From: Escarpia spicata
Lineage: Eukaryota > Annelida > Polychaeta > Sabellida > Siboglinidae
Reading direction: 5' to 3'
DNA length: 64,000 nt
NCBI GenBank assembly: GCA_963995525.1
Contig: OZ023206.1
Location: forward strand, 68,026,737 to 68,090,736
Of this stretch, positions 41,283-53,881 are shown in pieces (position 1 is the first letter of the stretch; each line of letters opens with the position of its first letter). The notes under the pieces were generated by a model. That model made no database searches and was not told the DNA's origin. It worked only from the letters and a program-made list of their open reading frames with translations. The position numbers were made by a program, and so were the translations under genes.

Positions 41283-42835
41283 ATCCCATTGGCAGGTAAA
41301 GTGTGTGTGCCTGTCAGATATCGTGGTAACAAGCATTCATTGCAGGTGTTTGTGACGAAAGAGTCACGACCAGCATTGATGGGGCGGGATTGGTTAAAGC
41401 AGATACCACTTGACTGGGGTGCAATTTTCAGTGTCATTCCCCAGATCGCTCCAGAGGTAGCGCAGTTGTTGATTGATTACGGGAATTTGTTCAACGAGTC
41501 ACTTGAGGGGATTATTGGCTACACTGCAGCACTTAAAGTGAAACCAGATCAAAGGCCAGTTTTCCAGAAGGCGCGTCCGGTGCCTTATTCCATGCGAGAA
41601 GTCGTGGAGAGTGAACTTGAGAGTCTTGAATATATTGTCGTTCTTCGTCGTGTTGAGTCTAGTGAATGGGCAAAAGCCCCACAGTCAATGTTCCAAAAAT
41701 GAGAAACGGTAAGATGTCGGTGCGGATTTGTGGCGATTTCAAGTTGTTGAACGCAGCAATCGAGGATGACAAGTATCCGCTTCCTACAACACAGGATTTG
41801 TTCACCAAATTGGCTCAGACAAACAAGACGCCTAAGGTGTTTTCGGTTCCTGACTTGAGTGGGGCCTTCAGTCAGATTGAAGTGTGCGAAGAGTCGATTC
41901 CTCTGCCTGTACTGTACAGAATGCGCAGGCTAGCATATGGCGTGAAGACGTCACCGTCCATTTTTCAAGCGTCTATGGACTAAATCTTGAGTGGCATTGA
42001 AAATGTGATCTGCTTCATAGCTGATATTTTCGTTGTGGGTGAATACGAAGCCGATCATCTAAAAACACTGAATCTGGTGCTAGCACGACTAGACCAAAAC
42101 AGGGTGAAGTTGAACAAAGCTAAGTGCAGGATCCTGAAGTCGAAGGTGCAGTACTTGGGCCACATCGTGAGTGCTGAGGGCATTGAGCCTGTGCAGGACA
42201 AGGTTGAAGCTATCAGAAAGGCACCAAGGCCAACCAATTTGACGGAGTTGCAGAGTTTCCTTGGTCTAATCCAATATTACGCGAAGTTCATGGCCAACTT
42301 GTCCTCGATGCTGCTGCCTCTCTTCAGACGTCTTCAGGCAGGAGTCAAGTGGTCCTGGGATGAGGAATGTGAGGCAGCATTCACTCAGTGCAAAAGAGTA
42401 CTGTCGAGTTGCACCATCTTCACGCACTACGACCAGAGAAAAGAGCTGATATTGGCTACCGATGCGAGCCGGTATGGTATTGGCGCAGTCATTAGCCACA
42501 AAATGAAAGATGGATCAGAGAAGCCGATAGCATTCGCTTCGCGAACATTGAGCAAAGCCGAGAAAAATTACTCGCAGATCGAAAAGGAGGCCTTGGCGAT
42601 AATATACGGAGTGAAGAAGTTTCATCTCTACTTGTTTGGTCGCTTTTTCACACTGGTGACGGATCATCGTCCACTGGTTCGCATCTTCGGAGATAACACT
42701 GGCGTACCTACGGTGACGGCGGCTCGGATACAGCGATGGGCTCTGATACTGACGGGTTATCAATATGAGATCCAAATCAAGTCATCAAAAGAAAATGCGA
42801 ACGCAGATGCACTGAGCAGTTTGCCGGTGTGATTG
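41283..42835 (+). pseudogene. gypsy Pol: end of protease, reverse transcriptase and RNase H
   Basis: The first frame (41277-41702) has the protease C-terminus (RPALMGRDWLKQIPLDW) and the reverse transcriptase entry (QRPVFQKARPVPYSMREVVE). The next frame (41666-41983) has VRICGDFKLLNAAIEDDKYPLP and a TAA stop at 41981-41983. The last (41987-42832) has CFIADIFVVG where YxDD is expected, so one catalytic Asp is replaced by Ala. It then reads LGHIVSAEGI and the RNase H motifs ATDASRYGIGAVI, EKEALAIIYGVKKFHLYLFG, TDHRPL and ADALS. RNase H acidic residues look intact. The protease D(T/S)G site and the whole integrase are absent. Confidence 0.9.
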
Positions 42836-42893
42836 CCCAAGTCGGCTGATCCTGATGAAACGGTAGCAGCAGGCAGCATGTTGTCGCTTTCTA

Positions 42894-44154
42894 TAACCAG
42901 TATCAGATCATCACTTGATATATTTAAATATCATGATACTTGTGAAAAGTCAACAACGATACTTGCTGGTATCACGATACTTTTATATATCGAACCAGCA
43001 CTAGATCAACACTCGATATATTGAAAAATCGCGATACTGGTGAATGTTCAATATACTGGCTGGGAATACCAATTTAAAATTTAATTCCAATTTATAAATA
43101 ATAATACATTTTATTTGTTATAGTGCCAGATCTAAAATTGTTTGTGGGTCTTCACAATTACCTTTATTGTTCATTTCCAATTCTAATTACTGTTACAATG
43201 GTAATTAATCTGAAAATTAAGTTTTCAATAAAATAAACAGTACTGGTTTTTAAATAGAGATGTTTATATTTGTTCTTAAACTGATAATTGCCATACGTCA
43301 ATAGTCAAGTTGAGGGCAGACTGTGAATTAGATATACAAGAAATGTAGAGTTACGAGTTGGTTGGTCCTTTTGGATGGTTAAGTGATGTCCCCTTTTACT
43401 TAGTTGACGTACCAGCGCCCCTTTTCATATGTAGCAGATGGATACACTTTGTTGTGATTGTCGTGATACCCATAGCCATAGGTTGCAATTAGGACATCGA
43501 TGATACAAGTGTTTCGCTTGACCAGATTGTAATGGCATCTATATATGTTGGTGCACTTTGATATATTTGGAGAGCTTCAGGTGATGCTGTTTGACTTTTT
43601 TTAAATAACAGGAGGATGGCTAAAATATTGTCAAAACGCACCCCCCAAAAAATAAACGACGCTGGGGTTTGCAAACACATTCTTTTGTCCTAGTAACTCT
43701 AACATTTTATAGTGAAACGTAAAGTCTACCGTTAGCCAATCAATTGTTGCGTGTCCATAGACTAAGTTCGTGCATCGTCCAATTCAGTCCCTTCGGTATT
43801 GTGTTATTTTTCTCTTCAGACTTCAATTTGATTGTTTTAGTGAAAGTTTAATTTATGTTGCACTACCAGCTATAATTGTTAATAAACCCGAGGCTGACTG
43901 CCATGGTACCATTCAGAATAAAAACTAAAGTCGCGAAACAAACAATACTGCTACTGCATTACCACGGAATTATGCCATGCAAGAACTTGGAGCATTTACC
44001 TGTTAAGTGAAACTTATATTCACTACAGGAAAACATAGTTCCAGATAAAAATAGTGTCATTGAAATATTGCATTCTTAGCGCTCTTAGCCTATTTTAATA
44101 CAGCGATTTACATAGCGCAGATAGGACGCACGGTTTTGACCTACGCGTCTTTTA
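42894..44154. other. No recognisable gene; short degenerate tandem AT repeat at its start
   Basis: 42905-43055 holds two loose repeats of a TTGATATATTTAAATATCATGATACT-like unit about 100 bp apart. The remainder is AT-rich without a supported frame. Confidence 0.4.
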
Positions 44155-44345
44155 CGGGAATTTGATTCCGCCGGTCTATTTTCGTAAGTACCTCAATCAA
44201 AGCAACTTGTCTACCAGCCTGCATGCACAAAAATGTGACGGAATGTGTTAGAGGTATAGCATATCGATATCTTATGGAAGATATTGTTCAGCTTTTTGTT
44301 AAAACGGCATAAAACATTACTAGGACGCACGAGTTGTGCTCCCAC
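44155..44345 (-). repeat. Dispersed repeat R2, copy 2 (inverted relative to 34905-35085)
   Basis: CCGCCGGTCTATTTTCGTAA, TTGTTAAAACGGC and GTTGTGCTCCCACC are the reverse complements of R2 copy 1 in the expected order. Confidence 0.6.
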
Positions 44346-46830
44346 CAGTAGTACCATATAAACACCGTGAACGTGGCCTTGGAAAGGCTTGATTCTCGCT
44401 ACAGGGCTGTGTGTGTCATTCATGATTAAGAAACGATACACAAAAATACATTAACTGCGTCATAGTCAGGCTATGTAAAAAGACGTTATTTTCATAAATA
44501 TGGTTGATGTGTACACAATTTCGAAGAAACACTGGATGCATAATATTAAATGACTGTTTACAATAGTCAATCAAACTTACAAGGCGCGACCATTCCGACG
44601 TTGCAAGTAAACTCCCTAAATCTGCTAATACACCATGGACAACATGAGAAGTTACAACAGACTTGACTCGTATAATATTATGTTGTACAGGAGTGGTTCC
44701 AATTTGATGATGACGACCGCTAGCCTTGTCCTTCACTACTTTTTTGGTGAATCATTGAAGTCAAGACGTAGTGAAATTACTTATTGAATATAAATTACCG
44801 GTACTCTTGACAGTCTTTAATCATTTGTGGTACATTACTAACCCTGTGTCTGATTAACAACTGTCAAAATGTAATGTGCTGAATGTTGTTGATTATTTAC
44901 TCTACTCCCGCCATTGGCGTGCGACTTATCACATAGGTCCCTACAGTAATTTTGCCATTTGCGTTTACGTAACATAGTTCCAAAGAAAATTCGATCCTTT
45001 CTGTGTTTTTATGCAAGTATTCAATACAAACCCTATGCATTGTTACATGCAATTGAAATTGAGAAATACCTGGACAAACATTAGAAGTTTATCAATTGAA
45101 ATGACAATGTGCAGATTTTGCACATTGTCAGTTCACTGAGTAAACTCCCCATTTTTGTCAAGATATATGTCGATTTCAATAGCGAATAATTATGGATAGG
45201 GCTTGTTTAGAAAAATCAACTAGAAATGCCATACAGTAATTCTTTGTTTGAAACTATGTGACGTTACGCACGGGCAAACCTGAAGTGTTGTAATAAACAA
45301 TTTAATTATCTGGCAACGACGCAACAAACACCAGCTTACTGGCCGTTTGTATCACTTCGCCAGAGCGAAAATGGTGTAACTTGTGGCAGAGTTGCCTTTG
45401 GGAGAGACCACGTCACCGGAAGCGCACCTCTACTTGGAGATTGGCCCTACAGATTATAACGCCGAAATGAAATGACGTAATCTGATTGTAACAATCAAGT
45501 CACGTGTCCGCAGCCATACTCTTTCTGGTGATTTCACGTAGTGGGATAAGATGTCTGTATAGCCAGGACCTCCTTCTCTTCTTCTTCTTCTTCTTCCAAT
45601 ACACGCCTAGCCTCAACATGCTGAGGATACTGCTACCGACGTTACAAGTACGTGGTCATTCGCTAATGTAAAAGAAGTAGTTGGCACATAACAATATTCT
45701 TCACGCCAGATGATATATTCAAACACATTCCTTATAAAATATTGTTCGTCAAATGTGTATTTAGTAAGTATATTCCACGCATAAAGGAATCCTTGTGATA
45801 GTGTATGAGTCCCAGATTAGGCACGAGATACAGTGTCAGTTGTGTTGTGTATCTTGGCGTCATAATACAAAGTCCGGATTAAGGTACACCTAACTGGATG
45901 CGGATTTATACGAAGATATAGTGGCAACAGCACATTACATGTATGTAGCGGGTAATATGAATTTGAGAAACTGAGGTGTTTTATTAAGACATGCAAGCCA
46001 CATAACCATATTTTCAGTCTACCACTAGTGTATATTATTATAAGTATAAATTCTTCAGATGACACATGCTATGTTTGTCACAGTATCTAGCATGTTCCAA
46101 AATGGTTAGGAGAAGATTATAAACGCAATGTCGTGGAAATGCGATGGCAATTAGGGTATACCGAGCAATGTCTTCAACTACATGTTTTGTAATTGTTATT
46201 ACTTTTCCATGAAAAAACATTCAACATTTTAGTGATATCTAGCATCCATAGGGGAATTTCTTTGATACTTGTTCTGTAGGAATGTAGAATTAGTCTAGTC
46301 GGAGGAGGGGGGTATTGTACACCCCCCGAAAATCAACTTCTAATCGGCGTCCCTAGATCGGAAAAAATGCGTCGATATTGATGAGCTATGTTAAAAAGTC
46401 ATCCGGATGTCCCACATATCATTTTTATGCAAATCAATGCCGCCATTACCGAAACAATCTACGTATCACTATATATCAGCCAATATTGCAGGTAACTGAA
46501 CAAATAAGGTGTCTAGACACATGTTTTGAGGATCAAAGATCATAATAAAACTATTCTTGAAGTGACCACACGTGTCCGTGGCATACTAGTATGCAAATTC
46601 GTGAAGCCATTAACGAAAATTCGAATAAAATATATATATATATATATATTGCAGATAAGTTGAGAGAGGGTTTTTTAGGGCAATAATTTTTAAAAAATCT
46701 GTTATTTTTGCGATCACCGGTCAAGGTCACGTGCTAGGGGGGTCAATTCAAGGTGTTTTAAATACAGAAATTCCACTAAATTAATTTACTAACTCATTTA
46801 TTGAAGTAGGTAACAGAACAGAAGACGTCT
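44346..46830. other. No recognisable gene
   Basis: Contains a short (CTT)n run at 45572-45595 and a short (AT)n run at about 46630. Open stretches at 44416-44736 and 45817-46065 have no recognisable motif. 46270-46790 may be the 3' flank of the next broken gene. Confidence 0.4.
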
Positions 46831-49005
46831 TCAAACATTGCAAGGGAAATGTTCTCCACTATCAGATCCATCACTCATCATCGCTTTCAATGAAACCGTC
46901 AAAGTCAAACTCGTCCTCTTCTTCCTCTTCCTCCTCCTCCTTCTTTGAGGGTTTAGTCGAGGTGATCTCGATTGCAAGACTGGGTCATGATGAGAAGCGC
47001 AGCGGGGTCTGCGATGGGGATGTTCTCCTCCTCGGCGAATCGCTCCATTAACAGCCTCTCCATTGGATACGGCTTTCAAACAGACTCCCAGATCGAATAT
47101 GTTCAGGACCCACTTCTGACCCACCCCAGCCGTGGCTACTCTCGAGCGCTTCAGTAGCTCGCGAACAACTGCGTTGTCAGTGATTGGTTGATGGATAGGC
47201 GTGAAGTTGACCACTGTTGATTTTCTGGGATGGAGGAATCCCGGTTGCATAAGTGAAGCCCCCTAGTCCAGGCACGGGCTGCTTCCAATAGACACGCTGA
47301 AGAGCCAGACATAGTATTCTTGCATCTTAGTAGCATAGACGGCGTTGTTCTCTGCAGGTGGTTGATTGAAGAGCCATCGGGAAACTTTGGGCCAACGCGT
47401 GTGAAGTGCAAGCGTGGGAGAGTTTCTGGTTTGTTGACTTTCAGGCTAAGCTGTTGCGACTTGTAGATGATAGGCAGCGTTCGGACCTTGGGGCTCTCGA
47501 ACCCAGGCCTGACCTCCTGCACCATGATTCCCCCAGCATTGTTGACAAAGTTGCTGCCGTGTATATTCGTAATGGTTTTATTCAAGTTGTCCCACTCACA
47601 GTGGAATACGACGTTGCTCTGTCCCGACACGATTTGGGGCGTCAGATAGGTTGATACTTCGTTCGGGGCCTTGGCCAGGGCAGTTTCCAACTCTAAGCCA
47701 AAATTGTAGCCCTCAGTGTGGACAAGCCTTTGCAATATCATGGTGAGCTGCTTGCTTCGAAAGTGCCTGACAGTAAAACAGAGAAGCACGTGTTTTGGTA
47801 ACTTACATTTTCCCACACGGCACAGGTCTTGCCCGATGGAGAATACCAGACGCTTTACCTTTTCGCTCGTCTCCACGCCTTCCTTGCCGGCCATAAGCAT
47901 GCAGAGGAACCGGATGAGGTCTGGAGGTAGGAGCTTTTCGTCGTCGGCTGTTGGCGGCCACGGTAGGCCTTTGGACTCTCTGAAAGCCCGTAGGATATTA
48001 CAACGAAGAAAGAGAGCGACGTCTTGGTACTTGTTTGCGCTTCCGAGAGTGTAAGTTCGTGCAAGAGCATCAGAAACGGTGATATTCGAGCTGTACACGA
48101 GCCAGAAAGAAATGGCATCAGCTTTGTCGTGATCGACCTTCGTGAAGTTGACATGGTCCTTGATTGGGTCATTCTGTAGGCGTTTCTGTAGTTTCTTAGC
48201 GCGATAGGCGGAGCTCTCGTATCCATTCCGTTTCAGTTCGTCGACATAAAGCAAGTGCAAGGAAGATAGCCGTAGGACCTCATTCTGCCTTCTCGTGGAC
48301 GGCTTACATGCGAGCATGCTCGTTATCCTTTGCTCCTTCGGCTCTGCGAATCCCGCTATCGTGGTTGGCGAACGCTGTGCGGAAAGATCTCAAGCATGAT
48401 GGACGGTGTTTGGCCTCACCAGCAAAGAGGTCTTTGTTTTTCACCTGTCAATGCAGTCGAACTAGACCCATTTTCACGGCCCGTGATTCGATTTGCTCCC
48501 ATGCATTTTCTCTGTTCTTCCGAGACGAGAAGTCTCCAGCTCGCTCAGTTTTGCGATCACCATCTTTGATCTCCACTTTGTTACAGAAAAATGCACTCTG
48601 GTGGGAAGATGGGTCCAGCGGAACCCGCTGAAGACAATTTACGAGGGAAGTGGTGCCATTGCGAGGTTGATGCTTCGGGTTCTGTATCACCTCCCAGAAG
48701 ATTTAACAAGATTTAACAGTAAAGCGCTGATAACACTGACGGTGATACCCAGCACTTTCCAGGTCATCAGGGAGAGTTGTAGGGATCCGGTCGCACACAT
48801 GATATGGGGACTCATGTGATTGGTGGTTACGTCGGTCCCGGATCTTATGAAGCTGCTGTAGTTTTTCATTTGCAGTTCCTTTGATTTCACTGAGGGGTGT
48901 AAAACGACCATGATCAAACATGGATAGCACATGAAGGATGCATGTATGCGGAGAGTGTTTGGGGGCTGCAGGTTCTGCGCTCCGGTCACGTTTTCTTTTG
49001 GGCAT
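46831..49005 (-). pseudogene. Uncharacterised multicopy-family protein, frameshifted
   Basis: Minus-strand pieces lie in one direction. The N-terminal KRKRD start and KLQQLHKIRDRRNHQS ... YHRQCYQRF are at 49005-48703. KVEIK ... ENAWEQIESRA is at 48690-48448, a Cys/His-bearing N-terminal part in relatives. A long region at 48317-47151 has LRLSSLHLLYVDELKRNGY, LGSANKYQDVALFLR, SIGQDLCRVGKCKLPKHVLL, YNFGLELETALAKA and EWDNLNK. DYFTPIHQP-like NFTPIHQPITDNAVVREL follows at 47250. I recall similar uncharacterised proteins repeated in many marine invertebrate genomes; no biochemical function is known to me. At least three frame breaks make this copy non-functional. An origin in a mobile element is inferred only. 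Confidence 0.7.
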
Positions 49006-49035
49006 GATGGCTTAATGTCCACTTCTACCACCACG

Positions 49036-50084
49036 GTTTATCGCTATGTCGCTGTTGAACAGATTGCCATATTCTGAAATATAGTATTAACTGATTATTC
49101 TGGTGTTGGACTGGGAGAAAGGCAGCCATAAGTTTTGTTTTTATTTAAGAAACAACCCCGTGTTTTATTTAACAAACAGTCTTACTATAATGGAACATAC
49201 ATTATGCTACTATTTCAATGTAGGACGCCATTGTTTCAGGGGTTCATCAGTGATCCGGTGAAGGAGTCTTATATATTTTGAAATTTCCAACAGAGAAGTG
49301 TATTACTCGTCTAGTTGGTGTGCGCGAAACTAAGCCGTGCTGATATCAATTAGGTTAGACACAGCACACATTTCTCAAATTTAAATTGAGTTATACTATA
49401 TAAAAAATATGCATATATACCGATGTTCCGAGAATTACCCATATCATTGAATGCAATACCAGTCGAAAACGTTTATAATTGGTAGACATCTTAGTTCTGT
49501 TAACCGCCAGGACAAATTGGATACGGAAATGCACGATTCACAGCATCCAATAATTACGAAACAGTTGAAATTTGTTTAATATCTGGCAGAGAAACAAACG
49601 AAATTACACCATCTGCAAAATTATAAAAATATTGTGTTATAATATGTATCAGTTATAAAACAAGATTTGTTTAATATCCAAACGTAAAACTTGCCTGAAA
49701 ATTTCAAGTTGTTTTGTTCAGGATATGTGGATCATAGGTTGTAAAATATACAAAAATCCATTTGGCAAAATTAAATACTTGATGTAAGTCAGTTAGGTCA
49801 CAATTACTTAGTATTCGAATTACAGTAATCACTTCAATATGACATAGCCTAAATGTTCAATTATTTTGTAGCGGTAGATACAATAAAAACCTTCACTGAG
49901 TCGTATACAATCATTAAGAGGTTATTCGGTCCTTTAGAACTTATTTAAGATGATAATTACACTTCACCTTAGGACAAATCCTTTTCAAGAAAGCAAACAA
50001 AACAGATCTAAGACGTATTCAGCTTGAACTTCTTCTTTCACATTATTCAAAGTATGTCGCTCGTTTGTACAGGTAGTCGATTAC
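49036..50084. other. No recognisable gene
   Basis: AT-rich sequence. No coding or repeat signal that I can support. Confidence 0.5.
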
Positions 50085-50345
50085 ACAATCACGCACAACC
50101 GTCGATCGTTATCATGGCGAGTGGAAGGTATCGTGTTAGTCTCAACGCCGGCCTGGCAAGACGGATCTTGATTATTTGATTTGGTGTATGTCTGTTCCTG
50201 TTAGCGTGATTAATCGTAGTTTTAGTGCATATTGTCTGATAGGTGTTTATATAAATTGCTATGTTAAATGCTGAATGCATCGAGCTCTGTTTTATAATAC
50301 CTGGAATGGATACGGGTGCGCCCATAAAGCATATATACTAAATAT
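50085..50345 (+). repeat. Dispersed repeat R1, divergent copy
   Basis: CACAACCGTCGATCG, TTAGCGTGATTAATCGTAGTTTTAGTG, ATTGTCTGATAGGTGT and GATACGGGTGCGCCCATAAAGC parallel the R1 copies at 16965 and 53347. Confidence 0.6.
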
Positions 50346-51242
50346 CCGCTGTTATATTGTTTGCGTTATTAAATAATCATGTCATATATCGAAAATGCTA
50401 TTGATACCCTAACATGTTACTAAAAGATACAAGCAATTTGATATTGACAAAGATTCCGAATATAGTATTTTTGTTACCCCCTGCCGATGCTTAATGCTTA
50501 TACCCTAAAGATACACAATGGCAGAAACTTGAGCTTGTTTGCTACAGGAACACACAAAGAGTAAGAGTATAGGTCATTTAATAATTGTACTAACAACATA
50601 ACAATATGCAATGAGAATACAGCTTAGCAGCCAGCACAAAAATGGTCATCAAAAAAATACAATACTTGTGTATCAAATGCCTAACTGCCTATACAAAGTT
50701 GCTCATTACTAAACTATTATTAAATGACAAAAGTAGAAGTAGCAAAGGTGGGGCGGTCTTATGTCCCACCAGGCCTCTATTACCACTGTATCAGCCCAGG
50801 GCTTCTGCCAAAGAATTTTCAGGGGAATAAGTAGTGCGAAACATCCCGCAATAATAATTATTGACCTAACATGCATGTGTCTTACAAACATACGGCGTGA
50901 ACCAGTAATACAAATGACCACTCAGCAATTTACAACATGGTTGTCAGTCATGACGCACCAACCAATAACACGGCTCTTGCTAATCACTACGATGAGAGTG
51001 CGTAAGGTGCCAGGGTGAAATCGGTCGTGCTCCCCAAATGCTGATGAGCTGTAGACGATGGAAGCCAGCCATGCTGCAACATCCACCGTCCACAGCAATG
51101 GCAAGGCAGTATGTAACAATTACATAACTATTCTTGGTTAAAGGAAAAAATTGTTAACGGACACATTGCTGCATACGATAGACGCCAGTCATACTGATTC
51201 ATCCACCGCCTGCAACAACAGTTCCGGATTGAATGAGAATAT
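50346..51242. other. No recognisable gene; possible tail of the DIRS-like element
   Basis: 51040-51110 and 51168-51230 share GATGGAAGCC/GACGCC ... CATGCTG/CATACTG ... ATCCACCG words, a loose tandem pair. DIRS elements carry split repeats downstream of the recombinase, but I cannot prove these are such repeats. Confidence 0.35.
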
Positions 51243-52440
51243 TTACAAATGATTTAGTGATATAAAAGGCATATTTCTGCACATGGAGATATGAATATAG
51301 CGTTTGAAGGCTATTGATTTCCATCTGCCGATTGATTGGATCTGGGTTTCACTCATTCCCATATCAGCAGCTGTGGTAGCTGCCCCGATTCTAAAACTGT
51401 ACGCGTTATATTTAGTTGGGTCCAAGCCCGCCCATTTCAAAGCTTAAGTTAGATACATACACAAATAATTACGAGATACCGGTGAAGTATTAGCAAAAAC
51501 AAACAGTGGGCCTTTAAATGTGCCCCGAATCTTTAAAATTCGAGACAGATAGATAATGTGATTGGTCGCCCAGAAGCGTTGTGTTTAAAATGCGATATGA
51601 TTTATAAAATGTCTGTGTTACAAATAGTCACGTCTGCTAATTGTATGATGGAGACACCACAGGGCCGACGAGAACGGGCGGTTATTTTCCCTATTCGGAG
51701 AAATACATAAAATGCCATTGAAAACATGCCTTGCAACATAAGTCGCAAGTAGGCAGGTGTGACAATAAATTGCGTTGCGTCAACAATTTTGTGAAGGATA
51801 GCCAGGCTAATTGAGAGACGAGTATCGGGTTTACCTGACAGCTTCTGCGCTCAAGCTAATAACTGTTTGATAACAAAAAGCTGGGTTAGATCAACTTTAC
51901 CAGCTAGTTTATGAATATATGATATGGCTGACTTAGAGTGCCGACCGGCTATAAATGCTATTAAAACACATGCGTACGCAGGGAAAACTGGACAATTGTT
52001 CTTCTGTATGCCTGTTTCGAGCCGTTTGATATGGCTGCATTGAGAAGACTGGTGCCACGGCTGTAATGACGCTGGCATTTCTGTTGGGTGCAGATGGGGC
52101 CACAGCGCCATCTGTCGTGCTTCATTCTCTTGAAATCGCGACAGTATGTCAGCAGTGACATTAGATTTGCCTGGAATGAGCTTTTTGAGGATTTTAAGTA
52201 AATATTAAATTTAGGTGCAGTAACCACCAGTCGTCTGACTAATCGCATCAAGTGAGGATTCTGAGCTGTCTGCTTATTGACCACCTCGACAACAGCCTGA
52301 TTGTCTGTGAGAAACAAGACAGAATGGTTAGCCATATAGCTTCCCCACAGCTTCAACGCAGCTACAATTAGAAAAGGTTCTAATACCGCAATGCTGTAAC
52401 TCTGCCAGATCTGTGGAAATCTGCCATTAAGCCAACGAGA
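51243..52440 (-). pseudogene. DIRS-like retrotransposon: RNase H and tyrosine recombinase remnant
   Basis: Minus strand: an RNase H region with SYSIAVLEPFLIVAALKLWG then SVLFLTDNQAVVEVVNKQT and HLMRLVRRLVV (52440-52100). The recombinase N-terminal part follows (LLNAAISNGSKQAYRRTIVQF, VLIAFIAGRHSKS, ISYIHKLAGKVDLTQ, FVIKQLLA). Next is a stop, then GKPDTRLSISLAILHKIV and FYVFLRIGKITAR with the first catalytic Arg (about 51860-51650). The C-terminus is YSFRIGAATTAADMG ... GRWKS ... RYI (51440-51243) with the second Arg and Tyr. Tyrosine recombinases of DIRS elements integrate circular cDNA. Reverse transcriptase is not found upstream. Several frames and stops: dead. Confidence 0.85.
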
Positions 52441-53346
52441 ACCAACTACTACGAGCTTCCCATTTGACAGTGTCCAAATTATCGCTCAGTGTGAACAAAA
52501 CACATTTTATGACGTTTAACAATACAAAACAACATAGAACAGATGTGATTACAGTGTATATATATGTTTTGAACGGGAGAAAACATTGAGCAGGTATCAC
52601 ATAAAACATTCCTTGGAATAACCATTGTTGAAAACTTAACATGGAGAACACTGGTTGAATGAAAAGTATCAAAAAGCATAGCAGTTTTGTATTAAACTAT
52701 CCATGTTCTTGGTTGTCAAGCAGTACACACATTGTATAAATCACTTGTTGAACTATACATGCCATATTGCTGTGAGATCTGGGGAACATGACCATACACA
52801 TGTATTTTTAAAGCAAACAACCACTCTTTAAATGGTCGTGTTCAAGCATTCTTTGAACCAACCGCAGTTATGAACATGCATGATACCAAACAAAGCAAAC
52901 AAACAAAAACACAACTCTCAGACTGTTGTCACTCACAGTCAAGGGTATAAAACGTGGAACAACTTATTTTTAGCAAATAAAATGACTCAGCTTCCAAGTT
53001 TAACACAATTTTAAAAGCAGTCAAATTGTCATTACTTTCTACATATTTGTGAATTGGTAATTGAAGATGTTTAGTTAAACCCATGTATTAGTAACACAGG
53101 CACTATGGTAAAAAGTTTATACATGAATTGTGAATATTATGTTGTAATTTATTTATAATTCGAATTGTATTTATTCAGTTTTTTAGTTGGATAAGAGCAT
53201 AGAAACATATAAGTCTATGACTTCAGCTATCTTTCAGTAACAAAAGCAGCAGCAGCAGCAGCAACAAAAGCAGCAGCAGCACACCATATTGTGCATGTAA
53301 TATGTTGTTGTTGTTGAATACATTTTCATTCATTCATATTAGTTCT
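52441..53346. other. No recognisable gene
   Basis: AT-rich sequence with a short imperfect CAG/CAA run at 53238-53280. No supported frame. Confidence 0.45.
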
Positions 53347-53680
53347 AACCTTGAACGTTTTTGTTCTTTTTTGTATAGAGGAGTGGGGTGTTCTGAGACC
53401 GTACATACAGCAACAACACGGCTAAACCGTTGATCAGTAGCAGGACAATTGGAAGGTGACGAGATGAAGTGCGACACTTTCAAACGGCACTTCTGCGCCC
53501 CAACCCAGTCCGGTTTTATATAAAAGGCGTATTATCTGATAGGTTTATATTTAACACAGTGTTACTCTTAATGCTGAACGCGTCGAGCTCTTTGTCATGA
53601 CACGGCAGAGTGAAATGTATACGGGCGCGTTAACAAATCTTATACGAAATATCCGTTGTTGTATTGTTTGCTTTATTAAA
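53347..53680 (+). repeat. Dispersed repeat R1, copy 3
   Basis: GAACGTTTTTGTTCT, ACACGGCTAAACCGTTGATCAGTA, GACAATTGGAAGGTGACGAG and the downstream TATTATCTGATAGGTTTATA segment match 16965 and 58480. It keeps the CGACACTTTCAAACGGC part that copy 1 of the duplication has lost. Confidence 0.7.
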
Positions 53681-53881
53681 TAGTCTCTTAAACTACACAA
53701 ACACACACACATACACACAAACACGCACGCACACATACACGTACGCCCTCTCTCTCTCTGTTTATGTCATTAACTGAAAAATGTTGTTTGTGAATTTGAC
53801 ATTTTGGCACCATTCAAGAAGCTCCCCGGCCATTGTAATGATATTTGGCTGACACGTTTGTAAAATTTTCGTAGTGCTTTA

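Larger units (their letters stand above)
36830..42893 (+). mobile_element. Ty3/gypsy LTR retrotransposon, broken, split by LINE copy C
   Basis: In order: a probable 5' LTR (about 36830-37075), a primer binding site (37077-37086), gag (37102-37790), insertion of LINE C (about 37830-41282), the end of the protease, reverse transcriptase and RNase H (41283-42832). Homology fades at about 42893. No integrase and no 3' LTR are found. The protease active-site region is missing at the LINE junction. The element is inactive. Confidence 0.88.

Noticed and set aside
48699..48720. AGATTTAACAAGATTTAACAG resembles the CR1 3' tail repeat
   Set aside because: No LINE body adjoins it and it lies within sequence that aligns with the uncharacterised gene family, so chance is likelier than a tail-only insertion.
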